The position numbers and the translations under genes were made by a program. From a bacterium (GTDB lineage Bacteria; Planctomycetota; Planctomycetia; Planctomycetales; Planctomycetaceae), in contig WGME01000019.1 in assembly GCA_016125225.1 (NCBI GenBank), positions 1 through 60,161 of the forward strand: DNA of 60,161 nt, given 5' to 3'. This document shows positions 30,256 to 38,931 of the stretch, piece after piece (the stretch's first letter is position 1; each line of letters begins with the position of its first letter). The notes under the pieces are model-generated. The model ran no database searches and was not told where the DNA came from. It saw only the letters and a list, made by a program, of their open reading frames with translations.

Positions 30256-30559
30256 TGATCAGGATTCCATACGGGGAACAGGACTGTCTGCGGTCGCGCT
30301 TGAGAGATGGGTGAAGTGTAATCCTTCGCTGGGAATTGACCAATCGTGAATCCCGGGGAAGAGAGCTCTGTCGGTCTGTCGCCGAAGTGACCAGCAACTG
30401 TGCGGCATCTGCATCAGCACTGAGCAGTCTACGGGGAATCGTCTGCTTACCACTCTTCTTTCAAATCTGTAACTCGTGTTACTACTGATGGTTATGTCTT
30501 GGCTTGAAATTCTTCGTGAATCGGCACACCCCTTGCTTTTCATTGCTCACGTTGATGCC
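30256..30559. other. Noncoding region before the structured leader
   Basis: About 300 bp between the divergent hydrolase gene and the structured element. No convincing gene. It must contain the promoter of the structured RNA; TTGAAA at 30504-30509 is a possible -35 but no matching -10 is evident. Confidence 0.3.
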
Positions 30560-30753
30560 AGTGGTGCTTGCCAGCACGGATTGCTGATCACACCTGTTAA
30601 CTCAACAGCTCCACCAGGGTAGATCGACTGGGGGTGTAGCCGAGCTAGGTCGTTATACTTAGTTCGGGCGAGCGCCTACACCACCAGTCGTCTACCTTTG
30701 TATTTTTAAGCCGGTCGATCCGCACGAAGCGGATCGACCGGCTTTTTGTTTTT
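30560..30753 (+). ncRNA. Structured leader RNA / candidate riboswitch or attenuator upstream of hemD
   Basis: Hairpins in order: GTGCT/AGCAC (30564-30577), CTGTT/AACAG (30594-30608), a long stem of 30618-30639 with 30676-30696 (about 20 pairs, one bulged T and one mismatch) enclosing a perfect 10-bp hairpin at 30640-30667, then a 16-bp terminator. The segment GATCGACTGG (30622-30631) of the long stem can instead pair with CCGGTCGATC (30711-30720), the 5' arm of the terminator, giving an antiterminator. The bulged T becomes paired in that alternative. No match to a riboswitch class was recognised. A terminated small RNA is the other reading. Confidence 0.5.
30708..30753 (+). terminator. Strong intrinsic terminator 55 bp before hemD
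   Basis: A perfect 16-bp stem (30708-30723 with 30729-30744), loop ACGAA, followed by TTTGTTTTT. GC-rich with a proper U-tract on the plus strand only. Its position between the structured leader and the hemD ribosome site implies conditional termination or the end of a small RNA. Confidence 0.9.
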
Positions 30754-30807
30754 GTCCGGTTTTGTTTTTCGACTGATACCAGCTAAGCTCAGAGCGGAGG
30801 ATTGATG

Positions 30808-31632
30808 ATGTCCGCTCAGCGAGTTCGTGTCTGCAGTTTCGAAAGCCGACGTGCCACCGAGATCGAGTCGTTACTGACCCGACAAGGTGCCGCAGCGACC
30901 GTGGCTCCCTCGATGCAGGAGCTTCCGCTCGAGGAAAACCCCGCAGCCTTTGCATTTGCCACGGAACTGTTCGCTGGGCAGATTGACATCGTGGTCTTCA
31001 TGACCGGTGTCGGAGCGAGAGCCTTGCTTGATGCTCTCGAAACCCGGTACTCACGCGAGCAGTTCTTTGCAGCTCTCGATCGCTGTGTGGTGGTTGTGCG
31101 TGGTCCCAAGCCGGTGGTCGTGCTGCGTGAATGGGGCGTGCGTATCGACCATAAGGCTCCCGAACCCAACACCTGGCGGGAACTGCTTGCCACGTTGGAG
31201 CAGGCGGTCCCCCTTAACGAGAAGCATATCGCCGTCCAAGAATATGGCATTCCGAATTTGGAGTTCTATCGTCAACTGGAAGAGCGAGGGGCGCGAGTGA
31301 CTAGCGTGCCCGTTTATCGCTGGGTCTTTCCCGATGATGTTGGCCCGCTGCAGCAGGCGGTACGCAGCACCATCGCCGCCGAGTTTGACGTACTGATGTT
31401 CACCAGCGCGAATCAACTCCACAATGTCGTCCAGTGTGCCCGGGACATGGGTTGTGAAGCCGAATGGCTAGCGGCGGCAAAACGCTGTCGGATCGCGTCC
31501 ATCGGTCCCACGGCGTCAGAAACTATCCAAAGCTACGGGTTGCCAGTCCATCTCGAGCCATCCCATCCGAAGATGGGCACGCTCGTCAAAGAACTGATGG
31601 ATGCTGCGGCAACGTGGGATCTTGGTGATTGA
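30808..31632 (+). CDS. hemD: Uroporphyrinogen-III synthase, stand-alone
   Basis: 274 aa from ATG 30808, with GCGGAGG 7 nt upstream. Two-lobed HemD fold: VRVCSFESRRATEIESLL at the start, DIVVFMTGVGARAL in lobe one, LMFTSANQLHNVVQ and IASIGPTASETIQSYG in lobe two. Makes uroporphyrinogen III. It duplicates the C-terminal domain of the 6890-8470 fusion, so one copy may serve haem and the other sirohaem/cobalamin, or it may be an accessory family member. Preceded by a candidate attenuator. Confidence 0.85.
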   Translation: MSAQRVRVCSFESRRATEIESLLTRQGAAATVAPSMQELPLEENPAAFAFATELFAGQIDIVVFMTGVGARALLDALETRYSREQFFAALDRCVVVVRGPKPVVVLREWGVRIDHKAPEPNTWRELLATLEQAVPLNEKHIAVQEYGIPNLEFYRQLEERGARVTSVPVYRWVFPDDVGPLQQAVRSTIAAEFDVLMFTSANQLHNVVQCARDMGCEAEWLAAAKRCRIASIGPTASETIQSYGLPVHLEPSHPKMGTLVKELMDAAATWDLGD

Positions 31633-31639
31633 TTCCTCG

Positions 31640-31666
31640 TCTTAGCCCCACGTCAATGACGTGGGG
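31640..31666 (-). repeat. REP-like palindrome copy 1
   Basis: TCTTAGCCCCACGTCAATGA and its dyad partner GTGGGG form a hairpin around CAATG. The outer TCTTAGC tail is the reverse complement of the GCTAAGA tail at copies 2 and 3. It lies 8 bp after the hemD stop, facing copy 2. Confidence 0.6.
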
Positions 31667-31703
31667 TCGATCGATGGGATTATCATCTATTTGAGGCGAT
31701 CGA

Positions 31704-31730
31704 CCACCGGTCATTGACCGGTGGCTAAGA
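31704..31730 (+). repeat. REP-like palindrome copy 2
   Basis: CCACCGGTCATTGACCGGTGG followed by CTAAGA: a perfect 10-bp dyad around one base with the same tail as copy 3. Copies 1 and 2 form an inverted pair, the usual BIME arrangement, between the convergent 3' ends of hemD and the epimerase-like gene. Confidence 0.65.
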
Positions 31731-31744
31731 CCGGGCGACGACCG

Positions 31745-32926
31745 TCACTTCGCGTCCGCAGATGGTGACCAGCCGGGGTGGGGCAAGGGATGGACCACGG
31801 GCGGTCGGCCGTGTTGCAGTTGTTGCGCGTGACGGCATTGCCGGGCCACACCGGCCGTATCGTCGGCCAGATCCCAAGTCATCGCCGTACGATAAACCTC
31901 GCCGGGTGCGATCACCGGCAGACGATCCTGCTGTCGTTCATAGCCGCGGAAATTCGGGAGATTGACCGCGGGTTCCAAGCCGGTTACATAACCTTCCGCG
32001 AGCGACATGGTATTCTTCCAGACCACAAACCACGGCAGCTGGCTGGCATCGTAGTGAACGGCGAAGCCGGCATCAGCGACGGCATTGTGCAAGACCGCCG
32101 TGGACCAGCCCCGTTCGTCGACCGCGGGTTTGTAATAGTAAGCTTGTTCGGCGAATCCCGGTGTCGGAGGCTCGTAGATATTATGTGTCGAGACTCCTTC
32201 GGCGGCACGCGGATCACGCGGAGCCAGTTCCCGGCAAGCCACCACATTCCGGCCTCCGCCATCGAGAAATGGATGGCCAATGTTGATGTGATACAGCAGC
32301 GATAACGGAGCCGCCGCACCTCCGATGTTGGTGATCTCATCCTGGAATTCGACGGTATTCGATCCGGCCGTCATCTTCACAGTGGATGTGAGTCGAAAGC
32401 AGGGACCGAACATCGTGGTTTCATCAACGATGCCGGTCAGTGTGAGAGTGCCTGGTCCCGTATCATCGATTCTCAACGTCACGCGATGAGCCGGAAGGTT
32501 GCCGATGCGGCCGTGCAGAGTGACATCAGTTCCCTCGTCATTGCCCGGCGGACCATTGAACGTGAGTCCACACCGCACCATCAATTCGTTGAAGCCGTTC
32601 AACCATCCCAGGCCGTTACGATCGTGCAAATTGACAAAAGCGGGATGGACCGGCCTCGGCACTGGCGATTTCCACTCCAGGGGTAACTCACGGTAGTGTC
32701 CCTTCCAGACACTCATGCCTCGTGTAGGGAGAATCGATAACGACAACGGGCCGTTGCAGAGTTCGACTACGCAAACCCCATGAGATTCGCCTCCCTTCAG
32801 GGTGCGCACGCGGACGGACCAGTCGGAACTTCCCGCCAAAGAAATTTCCGTGCTGGCATCCAACGTAAATTCGTCGAGATGCGTACTGGCGTCAGAATCG
32901 GTGAGCACGAACACTTGCTCAGCCAT
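31745..32926 (-). CDS. DUF4432 aldose-epimerase-like protein
   Basis: About 393 aa from ATG 32926. A beta-sandwich of the galactose-mutarotase superfamily: SLSILPTRGMSVWKGHYR, GLGWLNGFNELMVRCGL, LHGRIGNLPAHRV and LLYHINIGHPFLDGGG match DUF4432. The His and Glu residues suggest sugar binding and possible epimerase action; substrate unknown. Cytoplasmic, no signal peptide. Bordered by REP-like palindromes. Confidence 0.85.
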   Translation of the reverse strand: MAEQVFVLTDSDASTHLDEFTLDASTEISLAGSSDWSVRVRTLKGGESHGVCVVELCNGPLSLSILPTRGMSVWKGHYRELPLEWKSPVPRPVHPAFVNLHDRNGLGWLNGFNELMVRCGLTFNGPPGNDEGTDVTLHGRIGNLPAHRVTLRIDDTGPGTLTLTGIVDETTMFGPCFRLTSTVKMTAGSNTVEFQDEITNIGGAAAPLSLLYHINIGHPFLDGGGRNVVACRELAPRDPRAAEGVSTHNIYEPPTPGFAEQAYYYKPAVDERGWSTAVLHNAVADAGFAVHYDASQLPWFVVWKNTMSLAEGYVTGLEPAVNLPNFRGYERQQDRLPVIAPGEVYRTAMTWDLADDTAGVARQCRHAQQLQHGRPPVVHPLPHPGWSPSADAK

Positions 32927-33049
32927 GCGTTGCCTCACTGTTGTTAACCACTGGTATGCCGATGGAATTGCCCTTAGACTGCGGAATTCCGGGCTGAAAT
33001 TCCAGCCCACACGCCAGAGATCCCGATCGCATGGACCTTAGTCGCAGGA

Positions 33050-33889
33050 GTGACCCCGTTGGATATTGAAACGTCTGCGACGCCTTACTCGCCGGAGTGG
33101 TACGAAGCCCTGCGGAAACGGTTGGGGGAAGCGACTTGCCGGCAGATCGGGTTCTATACGATTCCGCAGGAACTCGTCTTATCGGTCGTGATTCCCGTCT
33201 ACAACGAAGAGCGGACCTTGATGTTGCTCATCGACCGCGTCCGGTCGGTGCCGATCCGAAAAGAGATTGTCCTGGTCGATGATGGTTCGAAAGATGGCAG
33301 CCGGAATCTGCTGAATCAGCTGGCGAGTGAGTCGCAAACCAATCCCGATCCGTGGAACTCGTTCTCGGTCCATTTTCACGAGAAGAATCAGGGGAAGGGG
33401 GCGGCGGTCCGCACGGGCTTTTCCAAGGCGACGGGGGACATCGTCCTGATTCAGGATGCCGATCTGGAATACGATCCGGCCGAGTATCCGCGTCTGCTCA
33501 AGCCGATCATCGATGGCCGGGCCGATGTGGTCTTCGGCAGCCGCTTCCTAGGCGATCGTGAACACCGCGTGCTCTACTACCGGCACTATCTGGCGAACAA
33601 GTTCCTCACCATGCTGTCAAACTGGTTCACCAATCTGAACCTGACCGATATGGAGACGTGTTACAAGGTCTTCTCGAAACCGGCACTCGATTCGATCTGG
33701 CCCACGCTTAAGCAGAATCGCTTCGGCATCGAACCGGAACTGACCGCGAAAGTAGCCCGACGGAAACACCGCGTGTACGAGATGTCGACGAGCTACTCCG
33801 GCCGGACCTATGAGCAGGGCAAGCACATCCGCCCGCGTGATGGCATTCAGGCGTTGTGGTGTATCGTGCGTTACTGGTGGGCCGATTGA
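33050..33889 (+). CDS. Family 2 glycosyltransferase (polyprenyl-phosphate sugar transferase type)
   Basis: 279 aa, GTG start at 33050 (alternatives possible). GT-A fold: [45 protein letters not shown] and the metal-binding [13 protein letters not shown]. Close to dolichol/undecaprenyl-phosphate mannosyl- or glucosyltransferases but with no membrane helices, so it probably acts at the inner face of the membrane. The ETCYKVF motif is typical of the DPM1-like group. Confidence 0.88.
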   Translation: MTPLDIETSATPYSPEWYEALRKRLGEATCRQIGFYTIPQELVLSVVIPVYNEERTLMLLIDRVRSVPIRKEIVLVDDGSKDGSRNLLNQLASESQTNPDPWNSFSVHFHEKNQGKGAAVRTGFSKATGDIVLIQDADLEYDPAEYPRLLKPIIDGRADVVFGSRFLGDREHRVLYYRHYLANKFLTMLSNWFTNLNLTDMETCYKVFSKPALDSIWPTLKQNRFGIEPELTAKVARRKHRVYEMSTSYSGRTYEQGKHIRPRDGIQALWCIVRYWWAD

Positions 33890-34206
33890 GGCGGTCGCGT
33901 GGTGACATTTCCATCACGATCAATCACGACCGTGGTTTCCGGTTCGATCGCTTGGGTCTCAACGATTTCGTCACCCTGGCTGAACGTCAAAGTGCCGTCT
34001 TTGACATCAACGGTTCTGCCGTTCGTGAAGTTCCGTGTCAGCCCCGATACCCTGATGGGTTGGCCCGCCCCTTGATCGAATTCGATGAAGTATTTTGGTT
34101 CGGGCGATGCGGGGGCTGTCTCCGCTACCGGCTGTGTGACGGGAGGCATCTGGCAGCCAAAGAGATAAAGAGCTGCCGCTATCGTGAGTGCATGACACGA
34201 CCACAT
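33871..34206 (-). CDS. Small lipoprotein
   Basis: 111 aa. The signal peptide ends in lipobox LFGC at about residue 18, so it should be lipidated and anchored. The mature part has a Pro-rich linker, then a strand-rich region ending [15 protein letters not shown]. Its 3' end overlaps that of the convergent glycosyltransferase by 19 bp. Function unknown. Confidence 0.7.
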   Translation of the reverse strand: MWSCHALTIAAALYLFGCQMPPVTQPVAETAPASPEPKYFIEFDQGAGQPIRVSGLTRNFTNGRTVDVKDGTLTFSQGDEIVETQAIEPETTVVIDRDGNVTTRPPQSAHQ

Positions 34207-34233
34207 GGATTACTCCAACCAACGAGACGTTGG

Positions 34234-34259
34234 CCCCCGGTCATTGACCGGGGCTAAGA
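34234..34259 (+). repeat. REP-like palindrome copy 3
   Basis: CCCCGGTCATTGACCGGGG followed by CTAAGA. Same core and tail as copy 2, with compensatory changes in the stem. It lies 27 bp upstream of the lipoprotein start and just past the DUF493 stop. Confidence 0.65.
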
Positions 34260-34269
34260 CGGGATGCTG

Positions 34270-34554
34270 TTACATCATCATGACGAGGCCGTCGACTGTC
34301 CGGATGCGTTCGTAGATCGCCAGGACTTGAACGGCGGATTCGACCCAGGGCGAGACCGTGACCGAGACGTGCCGGCCGCGGGAGCTGTGGTTGACTTCAA
34401 ACGGCGGGTCGAATTCCTGTTGCAGTTCTTCGCGGACAATTGACACCACCAAGGCAATGAACGTTTCATCCCCCCGGCCGATCGCTTTGAAGGCGTAGGC
34501 ACAGGGGAAGTTGTGGGTCGCCTCAAGGAGTTCCACCGGGGGCAAATCGGCCAT
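34270..34554 (-). CDS. DUF493 (YbeD-like) protein
   Basis: 94 aa. The pattern LLEATHNFPCAYAFKAIGRG, then IVREELQQEF and a C-terminal ILAIYERIRTVDGLVMMM-like end fits the ACT-like DUF493 family. E. coli YbeD sits near lipoate synthesis genes and is thought to be a small regulatory protein; no such context here. It precedes no operon partner; the metallopeptidase gene is 23 bp upstream in the same direction. Confidence 0.85.
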   Translation of the reverse strand: MADLPPVELLEATHNFPCAYAFKAIGRGDETFIALVVSIVREELQQEFDPPFEVNHSSRGRHVSVTVSPWVESAVQVLAIYERIRTVDGLVMMM

Positions 34555-34577
34555 GACTTGATCCTGTCGGCGATCGG

Positions 34578-35441
34578 TTAGAGATCGCGGTAATCGATAT
34601 CGAAGGTGTTGCCTGCGCTCACCTTGCCACTTTGGAAGCCCTTGCGGAACCAGCGGCTGCGTTGTTCCGAGGTGCCATGCGTGAAGGAATCGGGCACCAC
34701 ATACCCGCGCGACTGCATCTGCAAGCGGTCATCACCAATAGCCGATGCAGCATTCAGAGCTTCCTCGATATCGCCGGGTTCGAGGATGTTCCGCATTTTC
34801 TGCGCATGATGAGCCCAGACACCGGCGAGGTAATCGGCCTGCAGTTCGAGACGGACCGACATTTCGTTGTATTCTTCCTCACTCACGCGGCCCTGCAGGG
34901 CATGCACTTTCTCGAGAATGCCCATCTGATTCTGGACGTGATGCCCGATTTCATGGGCGATCACATAGGCCTGCGCAAAATCGCCCGACGCACCAAAGCG
35001 GTTCTTCATTTCATCGTAGAAGGAAAGGTCGACATAGACCTGCTGATCGGCGGGACAATAGAACGGCCCCATCGCTGACTGAGCGAAGCCACAGGCCGAT
35101 TGTGTCCTGCCCGTGAACAGCACCAATTTTGGCAAAGGGTACTGGCGGCCCATGTCTTCGAAGAGTGCGGTCCAGACGTCTTCGGTGTCGGCGAGGACCA
35201 CGGCGACGAATTGTTTCAGTTCATCCTGCGCATCGTCCGCTTCCGGATCAAACGGCTGCTGCTGTCCCGGCGGCTGCAACGGCCCGGCATTCTGGAGCAG
35301 GGGAGCCGGGTCTACACCGATCCACAGCAGAAAAAGAACGATGACGATGGTTCCCAATCCCCCGCCGACCATCACCGGTCCGCCGGGCGCTCGCCGACGG
35401 TCATCGATATTGCCACTTTGCCGACCACCTTGCCACCGCAT
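34578..35441 (-). CDS. Neutral zinc metallopeptidase (YpfJ family)
   Basis: About 287 aa from ATG 35441; longer extensions lack coding character. Starts with MRWQGGRQSGNIDDRRR, the family signature, then one membrane helix GLGTIVIVLFLLWIGV. The extracytoplasmic peptidase domain has SAMGPFYCPADQQVYVDLSF and the zinc site YVIAHEIGHHVQNQ. Ends FQSGKVSAGNTFDID. Likely transcribed with the DUF493 gene. Biological substrate unknown. Confidence 0.9.
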   Translation of the reverse strand: MRWQGGRQSGNIDDRRRAPGGPVMVGGGLGTIVIVLFLLWIGVDPAPLLQNAGPLQPPGQQQPFDPEADDAQDELKQFVAVVLADTEDVWTALFEDMGRQYPLPKLVLFTGRTQSACGFAQSAMGPFYCPADQQVYVDLSFYDEMKNRFGASGDFAQAYVIAHEIGHHVQNQMGILEKVHALQGRVSEEEYNEMSVRLELQADYLAGVWAHHAQKMRNILEPGDIEEALNAASAIGDDRLQMQSRGYVVPDSFTHGTSEQRSRWFRKGFQSGKVSAGNTFDIDYRDL

Positions 35442-35688
35442 GTTCCACGACCTCCCACCCTGCATCCGGAATTGTGCCCGCTTTTCCACCAATCGGGGCG
35501 TCGCACAGTTTGTGCCAATTGCCGTGGAGGCATCGTACCACCCGGCTCGGGACGACCCAAGCGGAACCAATCTTGCCCTGTTGGCCCGACTTCGATTACA
35601 ACTCTCACCATCGGGAGACCAGCGGGTGTGTGCGCCTGTTCAGTTTTCCGCAAACAGGATGTGCAACCACGCGGGAAGGGAGGCCCCG

Positions 35689-36777
35689 ATGGGATGGACG
35701 CTGGGAACATTGGCGGAACAGATTGCCGGCGAAGTGCAAGGCGATGCCACGCAGGAAATCAGCGGTGTCGCCGCCATTGAAGCCGCTCGTCCCGGCGAAC
35801 TGACATTTCTGGCGGACCGATCGCAACTGGGTCGGCTCGCGGACTGTCAGGCTTCGGCCATCGTGGTTCCTTCGCAATTGGCCGGCGATGAGAAACTGCA
35901 GGCATTCAGCCGCATCGTCTCGCGCGAGCCACAAGCCGATTTCATGAAAATTGCCCTGGTGATGCGGCCGTTGCGGCCTCTGCCAGCCCGTGGGATCTCG
36001 CCGCAGGCGATCATTAGCCCGACTGCCGTCATTGGCCCCGATTGCTGGATCGGCCCCGGTGCGATCATCGGCGACGACGTCTTCATCGGTGCGAACTGTG
36101 ACATTCATCCCGGTGTGGTGATCGGGCCCGGCTGCCGCCTCGGTTCGGCGAATACCCTTTATCCGCATGCCGTCCTTTATCACGACACGATCATCGATGA
36201 CCGCGTGATCATTCATGCCAATGCGGTGATTGGTGCCGATGGTTTCGGCTACAAATTCACGCAAGGGGCTTTTGAGAAGATTCCGCAACTTGGTTGGGTC
36301 CACATTCATTCCGACGCCGAAATCGGCGCAGGAACCACGATCGATCGCGGCATGATTGGTGCCACGGTGATCGGGCAGGGGACCAAGATCGACAACATGG
36401 TGCAGATCGCCCACAACTGTCAGATCGGTAAGCACAACGTCTTCGCCTCGCAGGTGGGACTGGCTGGGTCATGCATCACTGGCGATTATGTTCGCCTGGG
36501 TGGTCAGGTCGGTGTGAAGGACCACGTCACCATGCATACCGGTTCGGCGATCGGTGCCAAAGGGGGCGTGCACAAAGACATCCCCGCTGGTGAAACCTGG
36601 ATCGGCTACCCCGCGACCCCGGAAGCCGAACAGAAGCGGCTGGTCTTTTCGCTCAAGCGGGTTCCCGAAATGCGGGAAACCGTGAGGGCGATGGAAGCCA
36701 AAATCGCGGCGTTGTCGCAACAACTGGCCGAGCTGCAAGCCGACAAACCCTCGCCCCTGCAGATCAAGGCCGCATAA
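35689..36777 (+). CDS. lpxD: UDP-3-O-acylglucosamine N-acyltransferase LpxD
   Basis: 362 aa from ATG 35689 (GGGAGG 5 nt upstream). The N-terminal UDP-binding domain contains GVAAIEAARPGELTFLAD; a left-handed beta-helix of hexapeptide repeats follows with the catalytic-region IIHANAVIGADGFGYKF and IDRGMIGATVIGQGTKIDN; a C-terminal helix ends it. Adds the second acyl chain to UDP-3-O-acylglucosamine in lipid A synthesis. Followed at 83 bp by lpxI, so the two form a lipid A pair. Confidence 0.96.
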   Translation: MGWTLGTLAEQIAGEVQGDATQEISGVAAIEAARPGELTFLADRSQLGRLADCQASAIVVPSQLAGDEKLQAFSRIVSREPQADFMKIALVMRPLRPLPARGISPQAIISPTAVIGPDCWIGPGAIIGDDVFIGANCDIHPGVVIGPGCRLGSANTLYPHAVLYHDTIIDDRVIIHANAVIGADGFGYKFTQGAFEKIPQLGWVHIHSDAEIGAGTTIDRGMIGATVIGQGTKIDNMVQIAHNCQIGKHNVFASQVGLAGSCITGDYVRLGGQVGVKDHVTMHTGSAIGAKGGVHKDIPAGETWIGYPATPEAEQKRLVFSLKRVPEMRETVRAMEAKIAALSQQLAELQADKPSPLQIKAA

Positions 36778-36859
36778 ACGAATTTTGCCTCGCGCTCAAT
36801 TAGTACGATGGGGATGCAGGACGGCATCCTTGATGAATTGAAATAGGAGTCGGCGGTCC

Positions 36860-37756
36860 ATGGACGGACAGGCGACACTGAAGTTTCCGACAACCACTCG
36901 ACGGGTCGGCCTGCTCGCCGGTGCCGGTCGATTTCCGCTGGCCTTTGCCGAGGCGGCCCATGCTCAGGGGTTGCAGGTCGTCGGTGTTGGCGTGATTGGC
37001 ATGGCTCCGTCGGAGGAGTTGGCTCCTCTTTGTCAGGCCTATTTCGAGACGCCGTTGGCGAGATTGGGCCGGGCGATCCGGCTCTTCAAGCGGGCCAAAA
37101 TCGACCGCGTGGTGATGGCGGGGAAGATCGAAAAAACGGTCCTTTTTCAGCCGTGGCGCATTCTGCGGTTGCTGCCCGACCTGCGGACCCTTCACATGTG
37201 GCTGCGGTATGCCGCCAGTGATCGCAAGGACGACACGCTGCTGCTGGCGGTCATTCGCGAATTTGAACGTGACGCGATTTACTTCGATTCCGCTCTCGAT
37301 TATTGCCCGGAGTTACTCGTGAAACACGGCTTCCTCACGAAACGTCGGCCGACCGAGACCCAGTGGAAAGATATCCGCTTCGGTTGGGAACTTGCCAAGG
37401 AAATGGGTCGGCTCGATGTCGGCCAATCAGTCGCCGTCAACGATCTGGCGGTCCTTGCGGTCGAAGCGATCGAAGGAACCGACCGCTGCATCCGCAGGGC
37501 AGGGGAGTTGTGCCGGCGTGGCGGGTTCACCGTCGTCAAAGTGGCCAAACCTCAGCAGGACATGCGGTTCGACGTACCCACCATCGGCGAACAGACGATC
37601 CGCTCGCTGCACGAATCGGGCGGCCGCGTGCTGGCCATCGAATCGAATATGACCATCGTGCTCGATCAACACGCAGTCACCGAACTCGCCGATCGCCTGG
37701 GCATCGCCATCGTCGCGATCAACGCCGAAGAACTCGCTATGCCCATCGCGGCGTGA
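36860..37756 (+). CDS. lpxI: UDP-2,3-diacylglucosamine pyrophosphatase LpxI
   Basis: 298 aa (DUF1009). Seen: RVGLLAGAGRFPLAFAEAA, AKIDRVVMAGKIEKT and QSVAVNDLAVLAVEAIEGTD. LpxI cleaves UDP-2,3-diacylglucosamine to lipid X, replacing LpxH in many phyla. With lpxD immediately upstream, the context supports outer-membrane lipid A synthesis in this organism. Confidence 0.93.
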   Translation: MDGQATLKFPTTTRRVGLLAGAGRFPLAFAEAAHAQGLQVVGVGVIGMAPSEELAPLCQAYFETPLARLGRAIRLFKRAKIDRVVMAGKIEKTVLFQPWRILRLLPDLRTLHMWLRYAASDRKDDTLLLAVIREFERDAIYFDSALDYCPELLVKHGFLTKRRPTETQWKDIRFGWELAKEMGRLDVGQSVAVNDLAVLAVEAIEGTDRCIRRAGELCRRGGFTVVKVAKPQQDMRFDVPTIGEQTIRSLHESGGRVLAIESNMTIVLDQHAVTELADRLGIAIVAINAEELAMPIAA

Positions 37757-37762
37757 TGTTTA

Positions 37763-38827
37763 CTACGGATCGCACAACTCAATCTCGCCCAGCGGGGAGA
37801 TATCGTAGCCCGGCAGTTCGCTTAAGAGTTGGCGATACCGGGGCGAGCGGAGCACGGTCCACAACGCCCGCAACCGGTCATCGAGTTCGTCGTGCTGCCG
37901 ATAGACCAGATCATAGGCTTCTTGCCGCACGCTGAGAAACTTCAGTCGGGCATCTTCGGCAACAAGCCGCACGCAAACGCCGTAATCGGCCCAGCCACAG
38001 CGGATCGCTTCCACCACCCCTTGATGATTCTTGGCCATGCGCTTCGGCGCGGGTTTGCCATCCAGCAGTTCATCGAGACACTGCCGGGCACCGGAACCCG
38101 GTTCGCGACCGATCCAGCGGCCTGGGGATTTCATCAGTTGGCGGACTGATTGGACCGACTCGCCGCCGCCGATGGCTACCCCTTCATCCCAGCGGGCCAC
38201 ATGCATCAGGGCATAACCCTTGCCGAGTTGCTCATGCACCAAATGACGATGACCGCGTTTGGCCGCTGGTTTGCTGAGATGAATCCCGGCGACATGGACC
38301 AACCCGTCCGAGAGTAATTGCAATGCTTGACGACTCGCCCGCGGAATCACCATCAACCGAAACGCAGTCGTGCGGGCATATTCCGAGGCGAGCAGGGCGG
38401 CGGCGGGATCGCAACTGGCCATCACCAGAGTTTGCTGAGGCGTATAAAGCCGGTGCAGGCGAAGCTGGCCCCGTTCTATAAATCCGTCATGCGTGCCCAG
38501 GCCGAACTGACCGGCTTCACTTGGATAGAGCAAGTGGCGACCGCGTACCTCCGCTTCCCAGAACCGACAGGGATCGACACTCGCCGGCCACGCCCAAATG
38601 GGAATACTCGTGGTGGGTGTGGCCGTTCCAAACAGATCTTCTACACGGCAGCCGAACGCCGCGGCCAAAGCCAGCGCCGCAGTGACGGAGGGAGTGAGTC
38701 GCTGGCCTTCAATCGCACTGATCGCCGTGCGCGAGATACCCGTGCGAGCGGCGAGTTCGTGCTGTGACCAGCCGCGCTCGGTGCGCAACCGTCGCACCTG
38801 ATTCGGGAGAGAAAGTGAATCTGACAT
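37763..38827 (-). CDS. XRE-type regulator with molybdate-binding-like domain
   Basis: About 354 aa from ATG 38827. The N-terminal Cro/CI HTH reads VRRLRTERGWSQHELAARTG and SRTAISAIEGQRLTPS. The rest is a periplasmic-binding-protein-like domain of the COG1910 type (MASCDPAAALLA, HVAGIHLSKPA, and GVVEAIRCGWADYGVCVRLV). Such regulators are predicted to sense molybdate or another oxyanion, or a small ligand. No mod or moe genes are in view. The 3' end faces lpxI with a 6-bp gap. Confidence 0.85.
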   Translation of the reverse strand: MSDSLSLPNQVRRLRTERGWSQHELAARTGISRTAISAIEGQRLTPSVTAALALAAAFGCRVEDLFGTATPTTSIPIWAWPASVDPCRFWEAEVRGRHLLYPSEAGQFGLGTHDGFIERGQLRLHRLYTPQQTLVMASCDPAAALLASEYARTTAFRLMVIPRASRQALQLLSDGLVHVAGIHLSKPAAKRGHRHLVHEQLGKGYALMHVARWDEGVAIGGGESVQSVRQLMKSPGRWIGREPGSGARQCLDELLDGKPAPKRMAKNHQGVVEAIRCGWADYGVCVRLVAEDARLKFLSVRQEAYDLVYRQHDELDDRLRALWTVLRSPRYRQLLSELPGYDISPLGEIELCDP

Positions 38828-38931
38828 TATTCTGCCAGTATGTCGACAGGATTGTGTCTTACGCAACACATCGCTGAACTGATGTTGTACTTCACTGGTC
38901 AGATTCTCCATCCCTTTGCGATTCGAGATCG

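Noticed and set aside
30259-30543. 94-codon minus-strand frame upstream of the structured leader
   Set aside because: Basic and Ser-rich with no ribosome site; reads as noncoding.
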